Program-made: the position numbers and the translations under genes
Shown: positions 1 to 9,892 of the stretch, piece by piece
Position numbering within the stretch: position 1 is the stretch's first letter
Layout of the letters: the number at the start of each line of letters is the position of its first letter
Origin: Amorphophallus konjac
Lineage: Eukaryota > Streptophyta > Magnoliopsida > Alismatales > Araceae
Reading direction: 5' to 3'
NCBI GenBank assembly: GCA_022559845.1
Contig: CM040126.1
Coordinates: 51,268,458-51,332,457 of the forward strand
Length of the DNA: 64,000 nt
The notes under the pieces: model-generated
Seen by the model: the letters and a program-made list of their open reading frames with translations, nothing else
Told to the model about the DNA's origin: nothing
Databases searched by the model: none

Positions 1-539
1 CTCTTTTCTGAAATTCAATAAAGATGAAGCTAAAGACCTAGGATAAAGGCCTTGAAATACCACTCTTAATCACGTTAAGAACCCCTTCGTTTTGAAAATC
101 GTGCATGAAGAATGATGAAAATGCATAAGAATGCATACTTACGCAATAATATTACCTTGCAACCTTTGTAGAAGCAGCTGCCGGAGGCGATCTTGATAAA
201 CATGAGATTTGCAGTCCTCTTTTGGCAGATAAAAGAATTGGAAGCCAAGGTTTGAAGTGGCTTAACAAGAAGGAGCGGTACCAAGACTAGACTCAGACGA
301 AGAATGAGAAAAGGAAGAGAGGTGAGGGTTAGAACTCCCTCACTAAGGTGCAGAGACCCTGATCACATAAAGGGTCTACAGAAGGAAAGGGAAAATTAAG
401 AGCTGGAGTGAGGACTGAAGCTTCAGAAGTAGTGAGAGGACGGGCAGATGCCCAAAGGAGTTGAGGTGGAAGAAGTTGGGTCGGACCCGGGATTAGGAGG
501 GATTAAGAGGAGAAATTAGTAGATAGAAAGCGGCGGATC

Positions 540-1250
540 TGGAGGGTCCGGAGACAATGGAGGAGAATCATGACGGGAAGGAGAAGAGTCTGGAGGTTCC
601 AGAGGAAGAAAATATCGAGGGACGCGATGCCCTGGGAAAAGGTATAGAAAAAGATGCTTTAGGAGGGAGAAAAGAATGAAGGACGTGATGTCCTGGAAGA
701 GTAAGAAGAGAAATTGGAAGAAATAGAGGAGGTCCGGAGGCTCTGGAGAGATAAGATGAAAAGGAGCGTAATGCCCGTTGTGGAGAAGGGATAAGGAATG
801 AGATAGAGAATCCGGAGGAAGATAGAAAGGGGCGTGATGCCCTTAGAGGAAGTCCAGAGGTTCCAGAGGAATAGAATCAGAAGGGGCGCGATGCCCCGGG
901 AGAAAGTCCGGAGGTTCCGGAGGAATAGAACACCATGGGGCGCGATGCCCCGGGAGGACGAGAGAGAAATCCGGAGGGTCCGGATGTAAGAGTTGGGAGT
1001 GGGCGTGACGCCCTAGGAGGAAGTCCGGAGGTTCCGGAGGAATGTGATCAGAAGGGGCGCGATGCCCCTGGGGAAAACTAGAGAGGGCGCGATGCCCTGC
1101 ATCTAGAGGAAAATCCGGAGGGTCCGAATATAAGAAGTGGGAGGGGGCACGATGCCTGGCCAATGTCAGGGGACCCAGAGATCTAGAAGGTAGAGGTGGG
1201 TGAGATGGGTAATACAGAGGATCCGGAGGTTCCGACAGGCGGGGAAGATA
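540..1250 (-). repeat. Tandem array of two alternating hairpin motifs in element C
   Basis: Two short hairpin types alternate. Type 1 has stems GGGGC/GCCCC around gcgat (883-897, 937-951, 1054-1068), with variants AGGGC/GCCCT (1084-1098), AGGAC/GTCCT (680-694) and GGGCG/CGCCC (1001-1013). Type 2 has TCCGGA/TCCGGA around a 3-nt loop (907-921, 970-984, 1024-1038) and TCTGGA/TCCAGA (589-603). Several variants change both sides of a stem and keep pairing. Some units (for example 854-868) have lost pairing. The long minus-strand ORF over this stretch is probably a by-product of the repeats. Confidence 0.8.
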
Positions 1251-2128
1251 CGGGTCCGAAAAACCAGGGAAGGAGAAATGCAAATGCATGCGAATGCAAT
1301 ACAATGGATGCAATGAATGCTTAAAGTGCAAAGAATGCGAGAGGTGAGAGGATGAGATCCTCCTCCTCACCCATGGAGTGGCCCACGAAGAATTGGTGAT
1401 AGACAAGAGTATTGGTGAAGTTGAATAGAAGGTGGATAGGATAGCGGAAGGCCCCTTAGCACCAGGATAACCACCCCTCCATAGCAGTGAAAATGTACAG
1501 CCAGTTGGACCAAAGGATAGAGTAACAGCCCATGACGGGGCTTCAATAATAAATGACAACTCCCTTGGAGAGTGAAGAGCAATAAGGTGAGGGAATTGAC
1601 AAGTTAAAATGGGAAGCCTTGTATCGCCCAAGGATTGTGGCGTACAAAGAATGTTGAACCAAATGGGCAATCTCCCCTTGTATGGGAGAATGGGCTCGAG
1701 ATTGGAAAGTTGAAACAAGGGGAGCCCTGCCCGGCCCTTGGGCATAGACTTACACGACATAAAAGCTTGACATTCTCTTCTGGCGAGCAACGGTGGGGAC
1801 CTGGCCTCTTCAACCATGATCGGCACAAGAACACGGATTGGCATCCAGTAAATGAATTCTTGAACTTTGAATAATATAACCGAGGCCAAATCCCTCCTGC
1901 CCGGCTCTTGATCATCTTCGACACAAGTGTTTGTAACAATATACCCACTCCGAGTGGTAAAAGGAGGTGAAGTGGTAGGTTCAATAGATGGTGATGGTTT
2001 AATGGAAAGTGTCGGTGGAAGGGTAAGTGGAAACGGTGGTTGAAACACATCGGGCTTCTCCCCTTGTTCGAAAGCAAATGGGGTTGGCTCGAGTGCAAAA
2101 ATATGTGAATCCTGCTCAGGCTTAGCAA
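843..2128 (-). other. Overlapping open frames of unknown meaning in element C
   Basis: A 401-codon minus-strand frame (2048 to 843) and a 174-codon frame (2128 to 1604) overlap here. The last 130 or so codons of the longer frame cover the hairpin array and read as a repetitive Pro/His/Ser-rich peptide, which argues against a real protein. The upstream part (about 2100-1400) lies where element B has spacer sequence between the protease region and RT, so it may be a decayed Tat-type spacer. I recognise no domain. Confidence 0.3.
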
Positions 2129-2348
2129 CGGGTTCGGGTAAAGATTTAGATAGAGGGGTAGAGAAAGTGAGGTTCGGTGTAATTTGCCTTTAGGTTATGG
2201 GGATAGTGGAAGCCTTAGGTGGCGAACAAGGAGGAGGTATAATGGTTTGAGGTTTAGCGGGAGGTTCGGTGGAGGCCGGTGGAGTGGAGGTTAATATAGG
2301 CTTGGCGGAAGCCGGTGGTACAGAGGTTAATGGTGTGGTGGGTTTGGT

Positions 2349-3589
2349 TCATAGAAAACACCGGATTTTGGTGGTGAGTGAAGGATTGGAGGTAATGGAA
2401 GGGTCATGGTGAGCCGGTGTGAGTGATTGGAGTATCGACCCATCATCGTAACACCAAGAGGTTTCGTAGACGGGGTTAGGGATGGTGGCATCATCTTGAG
2501 CAGGGAGTTCATCGGGAGGCAATGGAGGGAGTGTGAAACAAAGGAAACTCGGAATGGGTGCCTTCGGAACTTCATAATTTTGTGCCAGCTCCAATTCTTC
2601 ATAATCATCAAAATCACATGGATGCCGTGATGGAGGCATAATAATGGGTGATGGAGTATAATGTTGTGGTGGAGGATTTCGTGGAGGTAAATATGAAGGC
2701 GGAGGCGAAGGAGGCAGAGGGCCATATGAATGAGTGGGGTGGATGAGTGGAGGGCGGACGACGTTCACTTGATCATTGACAATTGTCGACTCATCTTGCT
2801 CACTTGAGTCTAAGATGCCACTATCTCTCGTCTCCTTCCAATCTTTTTTCATCTTCATGATATTATTCATGAAAGTGTGAAGAGGATTGACTTGAGAAGG
2901 AGGAGGAGGAGCGGGCCACAGACTTGTGACCCTCTTGAGTTGCTCCTCCATTGAAGCAATTTTATCAAAAAGAGTTTGTTGGAGGGGTGTAACTTGAACA
3001 TTGGAGGGTTGGCCTTGAGAGGAAGACCGCAGAGGGGCGGCATGACATAAAGGCCGTGGAGGTGGGTTAATGGGCTAACCCACAAAAGAACTCGGACGGG
3101 CCATGTTGCAAAGAAAATGTGGGCCTTGGGGCTACGAAGGAGGAGGAGTAGAAGGAGGCGAGTGACGGACCACCCGAGAAGGAATGTGTGTAGAAGAAGA
3201 AGACATATGACAAGAGGGAGGCGGGTGATGGGCCACCGGGTATGAATGGAAGGAGGTGGGTGATGGGCCACCCGTGTGGGATTGGAAGGTTGAGATGGAG
3301 ATGCACCCTCAACAACAGCCTTAAGGGCTTGAATTTGTTGAGGGGTGAGATGATCTAATGCATGCAAAACTTGGGAAACCTTCTCATCATGTGGAGGAGA
3401 CGGTCCCCGGGGAATAGTGGCTCGTGATTGATGTAAAGGACCATGAGATTGGCCATTGCCCATGGGCGGGGCAATACCATAATAATAAGGATGTGGTCCC
3501 TTAGAAAAATTTTGGTGAGAATTATAACATTAAGGATCATATGATGTGCTAGGTTTATCATCCTCATGAATATATGATTGATTCAACAT
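2349..3589 (-). pseudogene. Capsid-less gag remnant of element C
   Basis: The likely start is the ATG at 3589, soon followed by an in-frame TAA (3532-3530). The next frame contains LTPQQIQALKAVV, matching the LDPAQLQAVY segment near the gag start of B and the ALSQLDD segment of A. After frame changes, a 200-codon proline-rich frame (2951-2349) contains WCYDDGSILQSL, which lines up with WSYDDDVSVQRL in the spacer of B downstream of its zinc-knuckle-like motif. The capsid and zinc-knuckle part that lies between these blocks in B is missing, so this is a deletion form. It cannot make a working gag as read. Confidence 0.6.
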
Positions 3590-4679
3590 GTTGGTTTTAT
3601 TATCAAGGTGAAACATCATGCAAATAACAATGGTTCAATCAAAACAATTTGCAAAGATCACACAAGTTGGATGCTTACGCTTGATTTTTTTAAGTTTAAA
3701 CCTTGATGTGAACTAGATGTAACAAAATTTGATATAGTTCACACAAGATAGGAACCTAGTTTCGATGTGATTTTCTTCAATGCCAACTAGGTACACTCTC
3801 TCACCTCTTATTAGGCCAACTAAACCCGAGAAAATTTAAGGTACAAATAGCCTAAGCTTCCGTGAGAGAATCCATGGGTGCAGAGACTTATGGAGGCTTG
3901 GTTGAGGAATTTCCAATCCAAAGAGACGGAATGCTCAATGGAGGGTCCTTCCTTAACCAAGAGGGGGGTATGGTATCCTAGAAGTGTGGAGAGAGAAGGT
4001 CTCCCAAGCCAAATGCAATATGAATGCAAAACTAATACAAGATGGAGAGAATATAAATGTATGAATAGAAATATGAAAGAATGATGCAAAATAACCCACA
4101 CAACAACAAATTTGTGAAAAACTCAGGAAATTGGCGCCCTGACAGGTGCCAGCAATTCCTGGAAGGGCACCCTCTGGGTGGGCGCCAATTCCCGTGATGA
4201 ATTTTTTTCTTTTTCAGAATATTATAAATGGCGCCCTCCTCACTGCCCCTATTTCTCTAATGGGCACCAATTCTAATTTTCTCCTTTTTTTAATGGGGCA
4301 TGGAATTGAGGCCCTGCACCCTGCCACCAATTCTGAAATGGGCGCCCACTGTGTGGGCTCCAATTCTCCCCATCCCAGAACCTTACACAACGGCCAGAAA
4401 GCTCAAACAGTGGTGAATAAAAACCAATGAAAGTGAAGAAACCACTCACAAGCTCAAAGTATGGGTCATGGCAATCAAGAATTAAGAAACAAAGAATGAC
4501 ATGCTCATTTTTTTTAAGAGATGGATAGATAAATGGAATTTCTAAAAAATCTAACAAACTAACAATCACTTAGGGAGAGTGCTACATGGAGCACAAGAGG
4601 AGGTACACCGTGGGTGCAAAGGGGAGATGGCACACGTGGGTGCCCAAGGGAGGGGTAATTAAAAGAAAAACAAGAGGTG
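3590..4679 (-). other. Untranslated leader of element C
   Basis: No gene. About 3840-4010 (minus strand) resembles leader blocks of A (54880-55080, plus) and B (51400-51640, minus): short runs about front-of-chapter-like phrases such as cctcca, gattcc and ggatt recur in the same order. 4130-4380 holds further GC-rich inverted units (GGCGCC, GGGCGCCCA/TGTGGGC) separated by 'aattct', like those in the LTR. Confidence 0.5.
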
Positions 4680-4697
4680 GTCCCATCGTGATCACCA
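4680..4697 (-). other. Primer binding site of element C
   Basis: Minus strand TGGTGATCACGATGGGAC, three bases inside the LTR edge. It begins TGG, as expected for pairing with a tRNA CCA tail, and matches the sites of A (TGGCGATCACGGTGGGAC) and B (TGGCAATCACGGTGGGAC). It is not the iMet site; an arginine tRNA primer, as reported for Ogre elements, is possible but not verified. Confidence 0.7.
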
Positions 4698-5426
4698 ATT
4701 TGTAGATCTTAAGAAATCCACTTAAGGAAAAAAAATAAAAACATGGGAAAGTGATAGGAAGGGGGATTAAAAGAGCATGCATAGGATGCTATGTGGAGGG
4801 TGATCGCCAAAGACGTGAGGGCCTCAAAGATATGACATTAAAGAATATGGAGGGATCGCGAATAATACCTTAAAAGGAGCGGGAGATGTGAGTGTTCACC
4901 TTCTCTTTCTATCGGCCGACTGATAAAGAGAGTTCTTCTTAACTTGATTACCCTTACAAAATCAATAAACCAACAAAGAAAGATATTGATTAGAAAATCA
5001 AGTGTGTAGCATCAAATCCATAATATGAATATAAGCAATGAAGAGCATGGACTAGAACACACCTTGTTGGTGTTGGCTCTTAAACCCCTATTGCAAAGGG
5101 TGAGGGAATAATGATGATATGATGAAAAGGAGTGTGCAACTGTTTCACTAAGGAGGCCTCAACGTGGTTGTGGAGATGAAGATAATGAAGGAAGTGAAAA
5201 GAACATGATGCATGCAATGCTAAATGAATAAAAATAAAGAAAAAAAGGGAGAGAAAGGCTTATTGGTTTCTTCTCCAATTAGGGCTTCAAGTCTTCAAGG
5301 GAGGAAGGAGATCTCCATGGGATGAAGCCTTAAGCGTGTGGGAGACTCCCTCCTTGAGCCTCCAATCCAGTAGCACCTCCCCTTAGATTAGTTGAGCAGC
5401 CTTAAACACAAGGGAGAGAGGGGTCC

Positions 5427-5434
5427 TATTTATA
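5427..5434 (-). promoter_or_regulatory. Putative TATA box, LTR of C
   Basis: Minus-strand TATAAATA inside CCTATAAATAGG, at a position suitable for an LTR promoter; the same box occurs in the LTRs of B and D. Confidence 0.5.
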
Positions 5435-6040
5435 GGGCTGAAATTAAGAGTTTAATCCAAGAGAAATTAGGAAAACATGTTTTAATGGGATTTGGAAAGA
5501 GATAAACCTTAGGCAAGTGTCCCTTCATCCTTGGAAAGCCATTGGACTCCTTTCCCAAATGAAAAGGGACTCAAAAGAGAGAAAGAAGGAGGTTCTGCAA
5601 GAGATGAGAAATCTGCAAGAAGTGGCGACCAGACAGATGGTCGCTATTTAAAATAACGCCCGCGCGAAGCGTCGCTAATTATGAGTCATTTGGAGACGGA
5701 TTCGGACTTTCTAAAATTTAAAAAGAATTGGCGACCATGAGGTGGTCGCTATTTAGGAATTAATACGAGTTTTGGACAGAGTTAAAATCTCAAAATACGG
5801 CAAGGAAATTGGCATCTTTACACACGGGCGCTATTTTATGAAATAGCGAAAGAAACGACGACCTTCCGAACGGTCGCTATTTAATGAATTAGCGACTTCA
5901 CACAGTGTCACTATTTCAAATAATCCAAAAAATTGACAAAACAGAGGTGCAGGGAATGGGAGCCCTCTTCTTGGGCGTCAATTAAAGGGTGCCCAGGGCC
6001 TGGGCGCCAATTCCAAATTAGAGTCAGGCAGGCTGCCACC

Positions 6041-6190
6041 AATTCTTTAAATAGCGGTAGGCTGGCTGTCATCAATTCTTTAAATAGAGGCAGGCTGGCT
6101 GCCCACCAATTCTTTAAATAGCAGCAGGCTGGCTGCCACTAATTCTTTAAGTAGAGGCTGGCTGGTTGCCACCAATTTTTTAAATAGGGG
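6041..6190 (-). repeat. 33-bp tandem repeat in the LTR of C
   Basis: Five units of the form GGCAGGCTGGCTGCC followed by accaattctttaaatag. The 'aattctt' anchors are at 6041, 6074, 6108, 6141 and 6174, a 33-34 bp period. Each unit contains a GGCAG/CTGCC inverted repeat. Confidence 0.8.
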
Positions 6191-6405
6191 CATGCTGCCA
6201 CCAATTCGAAAAGCCCACGGAAAAATGGAGAAAAATCTCAGAAAAAATTGGAAAAATAAGAAAACATGTGTGAAAGCTAGGGGAAGTTGGATATTCAAGA
6301 AAAGAGAGAAAAATCACTCAAATAAGTCAATTTGAGGGCCAAATGGGGACATCACAGCGTGATAGGAGATATGCTCAAAATGATGTCAATTTTAGCGTGT
6401 CTATA

Positions 6406-6700
6406 ATGGATACTTGTTCTTGATTGTTAATTGATTCAATTGTCGATAGTTGATGCATAACCTGAGAGATCCATCCTTCTTTCTTACAAAGAGAACATCC
6501 GCACCCCAAGGGGATGTGCTTGACCTGATAAAACCTTTCTCCAAAAATTCTTACAGTTGTTTCTTCAATTCCTTAAGTTCTGTAGGAGACATCTTGTAAG
6601 GAGCTTTGGAAACAGATGCTACTCCCAGAATTCGTTCAATAGAAAAGTTTACTTCCCTCGCGGGCGGTAAACCAGGTAGTTCAGAAGAAAAGACATCGGG
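6406..6700 (-). pseudogene. Element D reverse transcriptase, N-terminal fragment
   Basis: Minus-strand translation shows the block before and at the start of the RT fingers: FPDVFSSELPGLPP, APYKMSPTELKELKKQL, an in-frame stop, then [20 protein letters not shown] and NKYP, where the LTR of C cuts in. The catalytic YxDD box is lost to the insertion. In an intact element this enzyme copies element RNA into DNA in cytoplasmic particles. Confidence 0.8.
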
Positions 6701-7472
6701 AAATTCTTTAACAACGGGAATTTTCTCAAGAATGAGTTCTTTGTTTTCAGTGATAACTACAGAAGCAAGAAAAGCTTCACAACCTTACGAGATGAGTTTG
6801 CAAGCGTAAAGAGATGAAATGAGAACATGATGCCAAGAAAGGAAAAAATTGGAAGGTCAGGTTTGTAGAAATAGATTCTCTTATGACAACAATTGATGTC
6901 GATATAGTGTTCCGACAACCAATCTATACCTAAGATTGCATCGTAGCCTTCCATGTCTAGGCATACGAGATTTGCAAGAAGATTGCGACCTTCTATGGTT
7001 ACCTCACTATTAGGGTAGTGATATTTGAGTTCAGTTCCAGACCCTAAAGGTGTAGTAATTGTTAGGTCCGAAGATAAAGGAACCAGTGAAACAGGTAAAA
7101 TCTTTGCAAAAGCAGTGGAAATGAAAGAATGAGATGCTCTGGTATTAAATAAGACAAAAGTTGGATGCGAATAGATTAGGATAGTACCTTCAACCATGTC
7201 TCCGTCCTTTGTAGGTTCATCTTCCATCATAGCATGAAGACGACCTTGTCGCCTTTGTCCTCCATTGCTCTTCAAAGGTTGCTCCTTCATGAGTGGACAG
7301 CCTGGCATTCTGTGCTCTCGGCTGCCACAATGTAAACAAGCACTGAGGCGCTTCCAGCACTCTTCGGTGGAGTGTTCGAACTTCTCACAAAATGTGCTTT
7401 TCTTCTTCCTTTATCCTCTTGCCCTTGCCATTGCCTTTTCCATTGTTAGATCTTTTCTTGTTATCACAAGAT
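6701..7472 (-). pseudogene. Element D zinc knuckle and aspartic protease fragment
   Basis: Minus strand. A CCHC-type knuckle reads CLHCGSREHRMPGC (about 7340-7300). The protease frame (7308-6757) has the active-site block as NTRASHSFIS in place of the family's DTGASHSFIS, so both the catalytic Asp and the Gly are changed. The later blocks LDMEGYDAILGIDWLSEH and the substrate-side loops are recognisable. The upstream end is cut by solo LTR F. Confidence 0.75.
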
Positions 7473-7477
7473 TTATA
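7473..7477. other. Target-site duplication of solo LTR F, left copy
   Basis: TTATA directly left of the TG start; the same five bases are at 9494-9498 right of the CA end. Confidence 0.85.
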
Positions 7478-7747
7478 TGTTGTGTAGTGGACAGCGGATC
7501 TAGAGGGGAGGGGTGAATAGATCAGCCCCACTTTTCGCAATGCGGCCCTCTAAACAGCTAGTTAAAATGAATTGCAGCGGAATAGAAACTAGCTTCCAAG
7601 AATGCTATGATTCACTTAGCAAGATAAGCAAGATATATAATAATTCGATCCTAAGCATGCATCTAGAACGAATCAATCACACAAGCAAACCACACTAGAC
7701 AAGATTTTTAAGGTGGTTCGGACTGAATCCTCAGCCCTACGTCCACC

Positions 7748-7897
7748 CCTCACCAAAACCCGGTGAGGCTTCACTTGTGCAGCGCACCAACCCGCAAATC
7801 GGAAACCACCGATTGCCTTCCTACTAACCAACGGTAGGGACGTCAACACCGCAGATCGGAAACACCTCCGATTGCCTTCCTACTAACCAACGGTAGG
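7748..7897 (-). repeat. Hairpin series in LTR F
   Basis: Perfect stems in succession: CCTCACC/GGTGAGG (7748-7768), GTGC/GCAC (7777-7787), AATCGG/CCGATT (7797-7814), CCTAC/GTAGG (7820-7838), ATCGGA/TCCGAT (7855-7872), CCTAC/GTAGG (7879-7897). It occupies the same LTR position as the series in L and E. Confidence 0.7.
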
Positions 7898-8534
7898 GAC
7901 GAATCACAACTTCAATGTTTAATCAATATTGAAAGGAAAACAAATGTGAATGAACTAAGACAAGAAATTGAGTTATGAGTAGAAATGAATTGGCCCTTGT
8001 ATGAAATGTTGATCAGCAACAAGGATCCTCTTGGCTTCAACTCAATCTTCTTGATTCACCCTTGATTGGATGAATGTTCTTCACGGAGTACTGTTCACGT
8101 GAACAGTACCTCTTCCTTCAATTCTTCTCTCTTGATCTTCTCTTTGAATTTCTTTGAATGAATGAAGGAGATGATGAAGCTACCTTGAATCTTGATTGCT
8201 TCTTTAGCTTCTAGGAGTTTGAATGCTTGAAATATCACCTTGAATGAACTTGAAAGAACTTGAATGGATGAAGATGATTTCCCTTGATAGTGAGCTTCAA
8301 TGGATCCCCTTGATATGATGAAGAGGATGGAGGATGCAGCTTTCTCTTCTCTTGGCCTTGATCTTGATCTCCACTTGAAGAGCTTGAACACTTGAGGATG
8401 AAGATCTTCTTCACGGAGTACTGTTCACTGCTACAGTGCTCCGAATTCCTCTCCCTTGAACACACTCTAGCAGCCTCCCTTGTAACCCTCTTGAAGCCTT
8501 TGAAGCATTAGGGTTTTCATCCCCTCATGTGTTG

Positions 8535-8542
8535 TTTTTATA
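8535..8542 (-). promoter_or_regulatory. Putative TATA box of LTR F
   Basis: Minus-strand TATAAAAA within GGTCTATAAAAACAAC, between the palindrome array (upstream) and the hairpin series (downstream); L and E have a TATA-like box in the same order. Confidence 0.5.
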
Positions 8543-8684
8543 GACCTTGAATGGTCTATAGACAAGCCTCAGACCAGATCCACAATTTGTGGGTGATTAG
8601 GTGACATTTGGATTAAAGAAATCAAGTTTGAATGGCCCTTTTCGAAGTTGGAAACAAAGTCAAAAATGAAGGCTCGGGGCTGGC

Positions 8685-8998
8685 GGTCGACCGGAATTCA
8701 TGGGTCGGTCGACCGGAACCTGCTGCAGCCAGAACGTTTCGGCTCTGGCAAAACCGGTCGACCGGACGCCTGGGGGCGGTCGACCGAAACCTGTAACAAT
8801 GTCAACATTTCAGTTCTGGGAAAACCGGTCGACCGGAAAAGTAGGGGCGGTCGACCGAAATCTGTAATTCCTGGAGTGTTTCGTTTCTGGAAGAACCGGT
8901 CGACCGGAAAGGCAGGGGCGGTCGACCGAAACCTGTAAAACGTGAAATTCTTAGGCTCTGGCAATTCTGGTCGACCGGCCAAGGTGTGTAGGTCGACC
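8685..8998 (-). repeat. Five 71-bp units, each with two GGTCGACC palindromes
   Basis: GGTCGACC starts at 8685, 8756, 8827, 8898 and 8969 (exact 71-bp steps) and, 22 bp after each, at 8707, 8778, 8849, 8920 and 8991. The palindromes are identical although the sequence between them has diverged. The array lies upstream of the TATA box in the minus-strand LTR. Confidence 0.95.
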
Positions 8999-9140
8999 GA
9001 AAATACCTATACCTGCAAAAATGAAGTGTTAGACCAATGAAACATGTTCATAAGTCAAGATATTCATGTCCTCATCAATTTCATGTATTTTAGGATTGAA
9101 ATCAACATAGAATATGCTTTGAGTATTTATAAATTTTGTT

Positions 9141-9188
9141 CCGGGGGCTCCGCCCCCGGAAACCCCCGCAAGGGGCGCTGCCCCCTTG
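9141..9188. repeat. Pair of GC-rich hairpins in LTR F
   Basis: CCGGGGGC-tcc-GCCCCCGG (9141-9159) is a perfect 8-bp stem. CAAGGGGC-gct-GCCCCCTTG (9169-9188) pairs with one bulged C. A further AGGTCG/CGACCT stem follows at about 9210-9228. Confidence 0.85.
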
Positions 9189-9493
9189 ACCCCCGCGACA
9201 TGACCGGGCAGGTCGATCCCCGCGACCTGACCGCGCAGGTCGATCCGCGTGCGAGGGCGCAACATTGAGCTTTCACGTTCGCCATTTCCACTTGATTCCT
9301 TGTCCATTCATTGGCGCACCTGTCATGAACAAAAACATCACATATGTCAATCACATGAAAGTGAAAAACATCAATGACTAATAGTCTTTAGCCATTATCA
9401 AAACCAAGAATACCACAGAACTCATATGACCATAGAATGATGTCGAATGACCCAAGTGACCATATGAACTCAAATGACCATAGGGGCACAACA

Positions 9494-9892
9494 TTATAAG
9501 TTCCCGTGATGTTGAATTTTTCTCCTTTCTTCTCTCTCTTGTCATGTTTACGACTTGATTCTTCATCTTTCCCCTTCAATTTTCTACCTTCTCAAGGGTT
9601 CTTTCACAAAGGTGTGCCCTATGCACCATCTCCGAGTAAGTCCGGATGTTTTGTGGGCCTAGTTGCTTGAAAAAAACTAGTCTCAATCCATCCGAATCGA
9701 TTGGCCTTGAGTAGCTCCGTGCTAACAAGGTGTGGGGCATATGGTGCTATCCGTGAAAACTGAAGTACATACTCAACTACTGACATCATCCTTTGCCTTA
9801 ACATAGCAAACTCTGCTGCTTTCCTTTCGTGGACATGCTCCGTGAAATACTTCTCACGAAAGAGCTCGAGGAACTCTTCCCAACTGAGTTGT
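9494..9892 (-). pseudogene. Element D gag, capsid C-terminal part
   Basis: Minus-strand frame (9996-9619, its upstream part being G's LTR) contains the gag block LSWEEFLELFREKYFTEHV, ERKAAEFAMLRQRMMSVVEY and FSRIAPYAPHLVSTELLKANRF, the standard plant Ty3/gypsy capsid region. It continues upstream at 16655 on the far side of G and downstream at 7472 on the far side of F. A charged linker (KDEESSRKHDKREKKGEK) precedes the F junction. Confidence 0.85.

Larger units (their letters stand above)
1..6405 (-). mobile_element. Element C: partial Tat-like Ty3/gypsy LTR retrotransposon, 5' part
   Basis: Reading the minus strand, the order is 5' LTR (6405 to 4701), primer site, leader, gag N-terminus, proline-rich ORF, then non-coding sequence to the window edge. 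The LTR start (TATAGACACGC, with TG changed to TA) and the primer site resemble those of element A, and the leader and gag fragments resemble those of A and B, so the three are relatives. No capsid, protease, RT or integrase is visible in the 4.7 kb of internal sequence. The element sits inside the RT gene of D; the base run next to its right end (6406-6410, atgga) would be the target duplication, but the left end is outside the window. Confidence 0.75.
4701..6405 (-). repeat. 5' LTR of element C
   Basis: On the plus strand the LTR starts with TG at 4701 next to the primer site and ends GTCTATA at 6405. Its minus-strand start (TATAGACACGCTAAAATTGA) aligns with the LTR starts of A and H. It holds dyad units such as GCGACCA/TGGTCGC at 5731-5749 and GCGACC/GGTCGC at 5625-5644. 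Confidence 0.8.
7478..9493 (-). mobile_element. Solo LTR F, Ty1/copia SIRE/Maximus type
   Basis: A 2,016-bp solo LTR with ends TGTTGTG and CACAACA and TSD TTATA on both sides, inserted in the gag of D. It shares its downstream part with LTR L (28881 on) and, in the other orientation, LTR E: the conserved phrase CCGAACCACCTTAAAAA and the CCCCTC-rich end (minus strand). No internal sequence or primer site is attached, as expected after LTR-LTR recombination. Confidence 0.85.

Noticed and set aside
843..2048. 401-codon minus-strand ORF as a protein gene
   Set aside because: Much of it is the hairpin array read as a repetitive peptide; no domain or start context supports it.
9141..9260. GC-rich island as organelle or bacterial DNA
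   Set aside because: It lies inside a solo LTR with intact ends and TSD, and consists of hairpins typical of these LTRs.
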